From CAYUCJ01 sp049282265 (GTDB lineage Bacteria > Desulfobacterota > DSM-4660 > Desulfatiglandales > Desulfatiglandaceae): a DNA stretch of 29,556 nt. Positions 23,911 through 29,556 of the stretch are shown in pieces. The notes under the pieces were generated by a model, which saw only the letters and a program-made list of their open reading frames with translations, was not told the origin of the DNA and searched no databases. A program made the position numbers and the translations under genes. The stretch covers positions 1-29,556 of the forward strand of contig JBAPTR010000033.1 in assembly GCA_049282265.1 (NCBI GenBank), written 5' to 3'. The number at the start of each line of letters is the position of its first letter. Within the stretch, counting starts at the first letter, position 1.

Positions 23911-23925
23911 TACCACAGAGTGGCA
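23911..23925 (+). promoter_or_regulatory. Operator-like palindrome upstream of metY
   Basis: TACCAC-AGA-GTGGCA differs at one position from the perfect TACCAC-N3-GTGGTA sites. It is followed directly by TAAAAA, so its last bases could form a -10 (CATAAA). A better -10, TACAAT, lies at 23948-23953. No good -35 is visible, so the promoter assignment is weaker than at the other copies. Confidence 0.5.
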
Positions 23926-23979
23926 TAAAAATGCAAGTTTTTTTTGTTACAATAAAGAAAATGCCAGGGGGGAGAAAAA

Positions 23980-25266
23980 ATGTCCACAGAATACGGGTTT
24001 GACACCCTCGCGCTTCATGCGGGTTCAAAGATAGATGAGACGGGTGCACGGGGGGTCCCTGTCCACAGGACCAGCGCATACCTTTTCAGGGACACAAGAC
24101 ATGCCGCGGATCTTTTTGGTCTGAAGGAACCGGGGAATATTTACACGCGGCTGATGAACCCCACCCATGACGTGCTCGAACAACGGATGGCAGCCCTTGA
24201 GTGCGGTGCGGCAGCCCTGGCGCTTGCCTCGGGGACCGCCGCCATTTTTTACACGGTGATCAATATATGCGGAATGGGCGATGAAGTGGTATCGGCCAAT
24301 AACCTCTACGGCGGCACGTATACCATGTTCGACAGCATCCTCCCGGAAATGGGCATAAAGACGCGATTCGTCAATCCCCTTGATCCCGCCAACTTTGAAA
24401 AAGAGATCAACGATAAGACCAGGATGCTCTATGTGGAATCAATCGGGAACCCGGTCCTGGAAGTGGCCGATATAGACGAAATTTCAAAGATCGCCGGAAA
24501 ACATCATCTCCCCCTGGTCGTGGATTCCACCTTTACGACCCCATATCTTTTCAGGCCGATTGAACACGGCGCGGATATCGCCGTCCATTCCCTAACAAAA
24601 TGGCTCGGGGGCCACGGGACCGGAATCGGCGGCGTTGTTGTCGACAGCGGCCGTTTTGACTGGACCGATGACAAATTTCGCCTGTATAATAACCCTGACC
24701 CCTCCTATCACGGACTCCGGTACGCACACGACCTGGGGGATTTGAACGCTCTCGCCTTTATCCTGAGGATGAGGCTGGTGCCCTTGAGAAACCTGGGTGC
24801 CTGTATCAGCCCAGACAACGCGTGGATGTTTCTCCAGGGAATCGAAACCCTTTCCTTGAGAATGCAGCGGCACTGTGACAATGCCATGAAGGTCGCTCAA
24901 TTCTTAGACGATCATCCCATTGTGAAATGGGTCCGGTACCCCGGCCTGGAAGGCGATCCTGCCCATTCGAATGCCTCCAGGCAATTCAAAAACGGCTTTG
25001 GCGGCATGGTGGTTTTCGGCATAGAGGGAGGCAGACCATCGGGAGAAGCATTCATCAACCATTTGACCTTGATCTCCCACCTGGCCAATGTGGGGGATGC
25101 AAAGACCCTGGCCATCCATCCGGCCAGTACGACCCATTCCCAGCTTACAGAAGACCAGCAGCGGGAAGGGGGCATTACGCCCGATCTCATCAGGCTTTCG
25201 GTGGGGATTGAAGATGTGAAAGACATTACCCGGGACCTGGATCAGGCCTTGAAGAAAACCAACTGA
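23980..25266 (+). CDS. metY: O-acetylhomoserine sulfhydrylase
   Basis: This 428-residue cytoplasmic PLP enzyme makes homocysteine from O-acetylhomoserine and sulfide. It belongs to the Cys/Met metabolism PLP family: NIYTRLMNPTHDVLEQRMAA near the N-terminus, substrate-pocket YGGTY, VVDSTFTTPY, and the PLP-binding Lys207 in HSLTKWLGGHG. The C-terminal SVGIEDVKDI is standard. Length matches MetY (about 425-430) better than MetB/MetZ (about 390). GGGGGAG precedes ATG 23980. It is followed by metX and metW, so the unit covers acylation and sulfhydrylation of homoserine. Regulation may involve the palindrome at 23911-23925. Confidence 0.95.
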   Translation: MSTEYGFDTLALHAGSKIDETGARGVPVHRTSAYLFRDTRHAADLFGLKEPGNIYTRLMNPTHDVLEQRMAALECGAAALALASGTAAIFYTVINICGMGDEVVSANNLYGGTYTMFDSILPEMGIKTRFVNPLDPANFEKEINDKTRMLYVESIGNPVLEVADIDEISKIAGKHHLPLVVDSTFTTPYLFRPIEHGADIAVHSLTKWLGGHGTGIGGVVVDSGRFDWTDDKFRLYNNPDPSYHGLRYAHDLGDLNALAFILRMRLVPLRNLGACISPDNAWMFLQGIETLSLRMQRHCDNAMKVAQFLDDHPIVKWVRYPGLEGDPAHSNASRQFKNGFGGMVVFGIEGGRPSGEAFINHLTLISHLANVGDAKTLAIHPASTTHSQLTEDQQREGGITPDLIRLSVGIEDVKDITRDLDQALKKTN

Positions 25267-25411
25267 TAGGAGCACCGGCCCAACGGGCTAACCAACAAAA
25301 CAGGCATATGGCATAAGGCGTAAGGCAAAAGAGGAAGAGTGATATTTTTTCGAAAACGGGCAACCGGCCAACGGGTTAACCGGCTCAACGGGTGCACGGG
25401 CCAACCGAAAA
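25267..25411. repeat. Short imperfect repeats between metY and metX
   Basis: CAACGGG occurs at 25281-25287, 25369-25375 and 25386-25392, embedded in similar contexts (CCGGCC before it, AACCGG or TAACC after it), and AAGGC recurs at 25316-25327. The palindrome GGTTAACC lies at 25374-25381. The 145-bp gap breaks an otherwise compact methionine cluster and looks like decaying repetitive DNA. Confidence 0.45.
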
Positions 25412-26599
25412 ATGAGTGAATACATACAACACGACCAAACCGGAAATTCCGTGGGGTTGGTGGAAAAGCGGTTTTTCAGATTCGCGGAACCTCCCCATGA
25501 GATGTGCCTCGAAAGCGGCGCCGGACTGGGCCCCCTGACCGTTGCCTACGAGACCTGTGGGGTTCTGAACCGGGAAAAGAGCAATGCTGTTCTGGTGTGT
25601 CACGCCCTGTCCGGGGATTCCCACGTGGCCGGGTATTACACGCGTGAAGACCCCAAACCGGGCTGGTGGGACATTATGGTGGGTCCGGGCAAGGGAATCG
25701 ACACGGACAGGTACTTCGTGATCTGCTCAAATATTCTCGGAAGCTGCATGGGCTCCACAGGACCCTGTTCCATCGATCCCATAACAAACAGTCCCTTTGG
25801 GCTCAATTTTCCCATGGTGACCATCGGCGATATGGTGAAGGCCCAAAAGGCACTGCTGGATCACCTTGGGGTTGAAAAGGTCCTTACGGTGGTAGGAGGG
25901 TCCATCGGGGGGATGCAGGTCCTGGAATGGTGTATGAGGTATCCTGACAGGGTGGTTTCAGCCATCCCACTGGCCACCACCACGAGACATTCCGCACTGG
26001 CCATTGCCTTCAACGAGGTGGCAAGGCAGGCCATAATGTCGGATCCCAACTGGAATAAGGGAAACTACTATGAAGGGCCGCGGCCTGACACGGGATTGGC
26101 CGTGGCCCGGATGATCGGCCATATAACCTACCTTTCCGACGAGGCCATGAGGCACAAGTTCGGGCGGCGCCTCCAGGGGAAGGATTATTTCTCTTTTAAT
26201 TTCGATGCCGATTTCCAGGTGGAAAGCTATCTCCGTCATCAGGGCATCAAGTTTGTGGAGCGTTTTGACGCCAATGCCTTTCTCTACATCACCAAGGCCG
26301 CGGACTACTACGACCTGTCAAGTCTCCACGGCGGAGGTTCCGCTGTGGAAGCCTTTTCAAAGGCCCGGTCCAGGTTTCTGGTGGTCTCTTTTACATCGGA
26401 CTGGCTCTATCCGACCTACCAGTCCCGGTCCATGGTTCAGGCCATGAAGAAGAGCGGACTCGATGTGAGTTTCTGCGAGATAGAGGCCGAATGGGGTCAC
26501 GACGCCTTTCTCCTGCCCAGTAAACGGCTAAGCGCTCTCATCAGGGGCTTCCTGGAACGGGTTGAAAGGGAGAACGCAGGGGAGAACCATGCGTTTTGA
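25412..26599 (+). CDS. metX: Homoserine O-acetyltransferase
   Basis: This 395-residue alpha/beta-hydrolase-fold enzyme transfers acetyl (in some relatives succinyl) from CoA to homoserine, giving the substrate of MetY. The catalytic triad is visible: Ser164 in GGSIGGMQ, Asp330 in TSDWLYPT and His363 in EWGHDAFL. The motifs HALSGDSHVAG and ILGSCMGSTGP are typical of MetX. The ATG at 25412 gives the normal length but has no clear ribosome binding site, the preceding sequence being repeat DNA; a slightly different start cannot be excluded. It overlaps metW by 11 bp, the common metXW arrangement. Confidence 0.93.
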   Translation: MSEYIQHDQTGNSVGLVEKRFFRFAEPPHEMCLESGAGLGPLTVAYETCGVLNREKSNAVLVCHALSGDSHVAGYYTREDPKPGWWDIMVGPGKGIDTDRYFVICSNILGSCMGSTGPCSIDPITNSPFGLNFPMVTIGDMVKAQKALLDHLGVEKVLTVVGGSIGGMQVLEWCMRYPDRVVSAIPLATTTRHSALAIAFNEVARQAIMSDPNWNKGNYYEGPRPDTGLAVARMIGHITYLSDEAMRHKFGRRLQGKDYFSFNFDADFQVESYLRHQGIKFVERFDANAFLYITKAADYYDLSSLHGGGSAVEAFSKARSRFLVVSFTSDWLYPTYQSRSMVQAMKKSGLDVSFCEIEAEWGHDAFLLPSKRLSALIRGFLERVERENAGENHAF

Positions 26600-27191
26600 T
26601 CTTCGGCTGATCGCCTCATGGATTCGATCCGGATCAAAGGTCCTTGACCTGGGATGCGGTGACGGTGATCTCCTCACCTATCTTCAGGAGAAGAGGGGTG
26701 TTTCGGCAACTGGTATTGAAAAAGATGAATCCAAGGTCGCCCACTGCATCGAAAGGGGCCTCTCTGTTCTCCAAGGTGACATCAATACGGAAATCCAGGA
26801 TTACCCTGATCACAGCTTCGACTATGTGATCCTGAGTCGGACCCTGCAGCAGGTCTATGCGCCGGACGAACTGATTCGTTCCCTCCTGCGTGTGGGGAAG
26901 AAAGGGATCGTCAGCTTCCCCAATTTCAGTTACTGGCGCGTCAGGCTCCAGTTGCTGTCATCCGGTTATGCACCGGTAACCGAACAGCTCCCTTTCGAGT
27001 GGTACGACACACCCAATATCCGGGTCATCACCCTGAGGGATTTCATGAAATTTTCAAGAGATGTGGAATTTCAGATCCTGAAGATGGTGGCCATAAAAAG
27101 CGACTTCAACAATAAGGTCGGGCACGTCGTAAGGTTTCTGCCCAATTTGCGGGCCACTTACGGGGTTTTTCTAATAGGAAAGGAATCATAA
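26589..27191 (+). CDS. metW: MetW, methyltransferase-fold partner of MetX
   Basis: This 200-residue cytoplasmic protein of the MetW family has a class I methyltransferase motif (VLDLGCGDGDLL at 18-29). Later family markers include SRTLQQV, SFPNFSYWRVRLQLL and QLPFEWYDTPNIR. MetW is encoded next to metX in many proteobacteria and supports homoserine acylation; its own methyl acceptor is unknown. The ATG at 26589 is chosen because GGGGAG lies just upstream and the product begins MRFDL like other MetW proteins. An upstream in-frame ATG at 26562 would extend it by nine residues into metX. Confidence 0.92.
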   Translation: MRFDLRLIASWIRSGSKVLDLGCGDGDLLTYLQEKRGVSATGIEKDESKVAHCIERGLSVLQGDINTEIQDYPDHSFDYVILSRTLQQVYAPDELIRSLLRVGKKGIVSFPNFSYWRVRLQLLSSGYAPVTEQLPFEWYDTPNIRVITLRDFMKFSRDVEFQILKMVAIKSDFNNKVGHVVRFLPNLRATYGVFLIGKES

Positions 27192-27194
27192 CCC

Positions 27195-28169
27195 ATGAAC
27201 AACCTGTCCGTGAAAGAAATAAAGGACCGGGAGGATGCCCATACCCCAGTCGAATATTATCAAAAACTCCCTGCCGTCATTGAGAGCCTGATGAAGTCGT
27301 GGAAATCGGGTCGCCACGGAGATCAGGAAGAACTTGTTTCCATGCCTTCCCATGAATCGGTCGTGCGGATCATTCACAGGGCGAGAAACATCCTGTTCCC
27401 CGGCTATTTCGTCCAGATCGGACTGGACCCCGTCAGCATGGGATACTACCTGGGGCAGGAGACGACCGCACTTTTCGAGGACCTGTCAGGTCAGATCATT
27501 ATGTCCATCCGGCACGGCCGAGAAGAGTCCGCTCAAACCGAGGCCGGGCTTGGAAAAAGGGGGTATGAGATTGCGTTGAAATTCGTCCGGGGCCTGCCGG
27601 GAGTGAAGGCCCTCCTGGCCGCCGATATCCAGGCCACCCTGGACGGGGATCCGGCCGCCAAGAGCGATGATGAGATTATCTTCAGTTACCCGGGGCTCTT
27701 CGCCATCACCGTCTATCGCCTCGCTCATATCCTCTGGATTCAGGATGTCCCCCTGCTGCCCCGGATAATGACCGAGTATGCGCATGGGCAGACGGGAATC
27801 GATATCCATCCGGGCGCCAGGATCGGAGAGAGCCTCTGTATCGACCACGGAACAGGGGTCGTGGTGGGAGAAACCACCGAAATCGGCGACCGGGTCCGGA
27901 TTTACCAGGGCGTTACCCTTGGCGCCCTGTCCCTGCCAAGAGATGCCGGGCCCCTTTTCAAAAACAAGAAGCGTCACCCCACCATTGAGGACGATGTGAC
28001 CATCTATTCCAATACAACTATTTTGGGTGGTGACACAGTTATCGGGGCAAGATCCGTAATCGGCGGAAATATCTGGGTCACGGAGAGCGTGCCGCCTGAC
28101 ACGAAGGTTTTGCTCAAACGGCCCGAGCTGGTTTATAAAGAAAACGGTGGAAAAACAACCCCAGCATGA
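27195..28169 (+). CDS. cysE: Serine O-acetyltransferase
   Basis: This 324-residue cytoplasmic enzyme makes O-acetylserine for CysK. The C-terminal half is a left-handed beta-helix of hexapeptide repeats (DIHPGARIG, VVVGETTEIGDRVRIYQGVTLG, TILGGDTVIG), with catalytic His218 in CIDHGTG. The long helical N-terminal domain makes it larger than E. coli CysE (273 residues) and similar to the extended, EpsC/SAT-type serine acetyltransferases. It begins 3 nt after metW and ends 12 nt before cysK, so the acetylserine and acetylhomoserine branches are in one transcription unit. AAGGA precedes the ATG. Confidence 0.93.
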   Translation: MNNLSVKEIKDREDAHTPVEYYQKLPAVIESLMKSWKSGRHGDQEELVSMPSHESVVRIIHRARNILFPGYFVQIGLDPVSMGYYLGQETTALFEDLSGQIIMSIRHGREESAQTEAGLGKRGYEIALKFVRGLPGVKALLAADIQATLDGDPAAKSDDEIIFSYPGLFAITVYRLAHILWIQDVPLLPRIMTEYAHGQTGIDIHPGARIGESLCIDHGTGVVVGETTEIGDRVRIYQGVTLGALSLPRDAGPLFKNKKRHPTIEDDVTIYSNTTILGGDTVIGARSVIGGNIWVTESVPPDTKVLLKRPELVYKENGGKTTPA

Positions 28170-28181
28170 AAGGAGAGGAAC

Positions 28182-29111
28182 ATGACAACGAAAATTTTTT
28201 CAGATGTGACGGGAATCGTAGGGCGAACCCCGCTTATCAGGTTGAACAGGGTATCCGACGGGCTTAGTGCGACGGTGTATGCAAAACTGGAGGCCCAGAA
28301 TCCGCTGGGGAGTGTAAAAGACCGAATCGGGGTTGCCATGATCAAAGCGGCAGAGGACCAGGGGCTGATAGGTCCGGGCACCGTTATTGTAGAGCCCACC
28401 AGCGGAAATACCGGGCTCGCACTGGCGTTGGTGTGTGCGGCAAGAGGATACCGGCTCACCCTGACCATGCCCGAGACCATGAGCATCGAGCGGAGAAAAC
28501 TCCTGAAGCATCTGGGTGCGGAACTCATTCTCACGCCGGGCGGAGAGGGCATGAAGGGTGCTATCAGCAAGGCGGAGGAGATCCTGAAAGCTACCCCGGG
28601 GGCCTATATGCCCAATCAGTTTACCAACCCGGCCAACCCTGAAATCCACCGGAAGACCACCGCCGAGGAGATCTGGCGGGATACCGACGGTAATGTGGAT
28701 ATCGTTGTTTCAGGTGTGGGGACCGGTGGGACCATCACGGGTGTGGCCGAGGTGATCAAGGCGAGAAAGCCCTCCTTCCGGGCCGTTGCCGTCGAACCGG
28801 CCGACTCGCCCGTTCTCTCCGGTGGGAAGCCCGGACCCCACAAGATCCAGGGGATCGGGGCGGGATTTATCCCCGAGGTCCTCAATGTTGCTGTCATCGA
28901 TGAGGTTGTGACCGTCTCCAATGAGGATGCCTTTGAAACGGCCAGAAGGTTGGGGAAAGAGGAAGGCATCCTATGCGGCATCTCATCGGGTGCGGCTGCA
29001 TGGGCCGCCCTGGAAGTGGCCCGCAGGTCGGAAAATGAAGGGAAACAGGTCGTGGTCATTCTGCCCGACACCGGGGAGCGTTATCTGAGCACGGACCTCA
29101 TTGTGGCGTGA
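28182..29111 (+). CDS. cysK: Cysteine synthase (O-acetylserine sulfhydrylase)
   Basis: This 309-residue cytoplasmic PLP enzyme makes cysteine from O-acetylserine and sulfide. Lys46 in NPLGSVKDR binds PLP, PTSGNTG at 72-78 binds the substrate carboxylate, GTGGT (VGTGGTITG) binds the cofactor phosphate, and GISSG near the C-terminus completes the site. Length and motifs fit CysK. AAAGGAGAGG precedes ATG 28182. It is the last gene of the methionine/cysteine cluster, followed by repetitive DNA. It may form a complex with the serine acetyltransferase encoded just upstream, as CysE and CysK commonly do. Confidence 0.95.
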   Translation: MTTKIFSDVTGIVGRTPLIRLNRVSDGLSATVYAKLEAQNPLGSVKDRIGVAMIKAAEDQGLIGPGTVIVEPTSGNTGLALALVCAARGYRLTLTMPETMSIERRKLLKHLGAELILTPGGEGMKGAISKAEEILKATPGAYMPNQFTNPANPEIHRKTTAEEIWRDTDGNVDIVVSGVGTGGTITGVAEVIKARKPSFRAVAVEPADSPVLSGGKPGPHKIQGIGAGFIPEVLNVAVIDEVVTVSNEDAFETARRLGKEEGILCGISSGAAAWAALEVARRSENEGKQVVVILPDTGERYLSTDLIVA

Positions 29112-29556
29112 ATTAAGATGACTTCGTTGGAAGCCGGTTTATGCCGCAAGCGGCAGCCTATGAGGTACGAAGAGGAGCCGAACCTGACAATCTTTTTCAG
29201 ACCCTTTCTAAACACTTCGGAGGGGATGGACGCCGATTTGGGGTTTAGCGTAAATTCATAGAAGCTCGTGGGGTTTGGAGACGTAAACCCCAAATAGTCG
29301 TCCATGTCGGTGTTTGGTGCCAAGTGCACCATGAGAAAGGGTCCGAAAAAGACCCTCACGCTCGGCTCCTTGACTCCGGCGGATGAGACGACTTCGTTAG
29401 AAGCTGGTTTATGCCGCATACGGCAGCCTATGAGCAACGAAGAGGAACCGAACCTGACAATCTTTTTCAAATGCTTTCTAAACACATCGGAGGATATGGA
29501 CGGCGATTTGCGGTTTATCCCTAGGGCACGGCAGCGCGTAAGGTTTGGGAAACGTA
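29112..29556. repeat. 270-bp tandem repeat running off the window
   Basis: The block 29117-29247 recurs at 29387-29517 at exactly 270-bp offset without gaps, with about 16 substitutions. After a divergent stretch, similarity resumes at 29267-29285 and 29537-29556, so a second unit continues beyond the window. Each copy holds a nested structure: CTTCGT (29122-29127; 29392-29397) pairs with ACGAAG (29167-29172; 29437-29442), enclosing TGCCG/CGGCA. On the minus strand a frame stays open through the first unit with a 90-residue period (FRKxLKKIVRFGSSS), but it runs into cysK and has no clear start signal. No gene is called. Confidence 0.7.

Larger units (their letters stand above)
23637..23979. 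other. Intergenic region with hairpins, terminator and metY promoter
   Basis: This 343-bp gap contains a CCCCC-GAGA-GGGGG hairpin at 23675-23688, an imperfect long hairpin at 23723-23767, a terminator at 23817-23850 and the operator-like site before metY, the last three listed separately. No gene is supported. The sequence does not show the conserved core of a SAM-I riboswitch. Confidence 0.5.

Noticed and set aside
23637..23979. SAM riboswitch upstream of metY
   Set aside because: A GAGGTGGAGGC stretch recalls SAM-I, but the rest of the conserved core and the pairing pattern are absent.
29081..29485. 134-codon open frame on the minus strand with a 90-residue repeat
   Set aside because: It overlaps the end of cysK, its start lacks a ribosome binding site, and substitution pattern between the two repeat units does not clearly favour coding. 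It is described as part of the tandem repeat only.

Overview
The window reads as chromosomal DNA of an anaerobic, sulfur-metabolising member of the Desulfobacterota (sulfate-reducing or syntrophic deltaproteobacterial type). This assignment is inferred from gene content: a desulfovibrio-type single-cluster ferredoxin, a DsrE-family protein, FmdE next to a MoeA-like protein, a Tat-exported molybdoenzyme with FeS and NrfD-type partners, sigma-54 regulation, and a regulator with a two-CW cysteine domain. I saw no tRNA, rRNA, CRISPR array or intact insertion sequence.

Layout. 1-398: non-coding DNA dense in hairpins. 399-2786: Cu(+)-type P1B ATPase with N-terminal YHS and heavy-metal-binding domains. 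2890-5659: PP2C phosphatase and a membrane Ser/Thr kinase whose outer domain is a cysteine-poor FGE-like fold; its stop codon is shared through a CTAG with a convergent methyltransferase (5656-6279). 6592-7961: a di-iron hydroxylase/desaturase, a ferredoxin, and a small protein joining an RseC-like and a YHS-like half. 8055-16192 (minus strand, transcribed right to left): FeS subunit, NrfD-like membrane subunit, 1059-residue molybdopterin catalytic subunit, a shortened TorD-type chaperone, FmdE-like protein, MoeA-like protein and DsrE-like protein, forming a respiratory molybdoenzyme unit of unresolved substrate. 16403-20762 (minus strand): a decayed receiver-domain fragment, a receiver-only protein, and a transmembrane HAMP/GAF/sigma-54 AAA+/Fis regulator overlapping a PhnD-type lipoprotein; the last two probably form a sensor pair for the molybdoenzyme.

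20964-23636 (plus strand): an MnmA-type thiouridylase lacking the usual second catalytic cysteine, overlapping an XRE regulator with a seven-cysteine two-CW domain, then a structured leader and two small uncharacterised membrane proteins. 23980-29111: metY, metX, metW, a serine acetyltransferase and cysK, covering direct sulfhydrylation to homocysteine and cysteine. 29112-29556: at least two copies of a 270-bp tandem repeat running off the window.

The most interesting signal is a palindrome of the form TACCAC-N3-GTGGTA. It occurs perfectly at the promoters of mnmA/XRE and of the unknown membrane pair, with one mismatch upstream of metY, and with two mismatches in a promoter pointing at the DsrE-like gene. 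At three of these it sits in the spacer and -10 region of a recognisable promoter, as a repressor operator would. I propose a small sulfur-related regulon controlled by the XRE/two-CW protein. The link between that protein and this site is inference.
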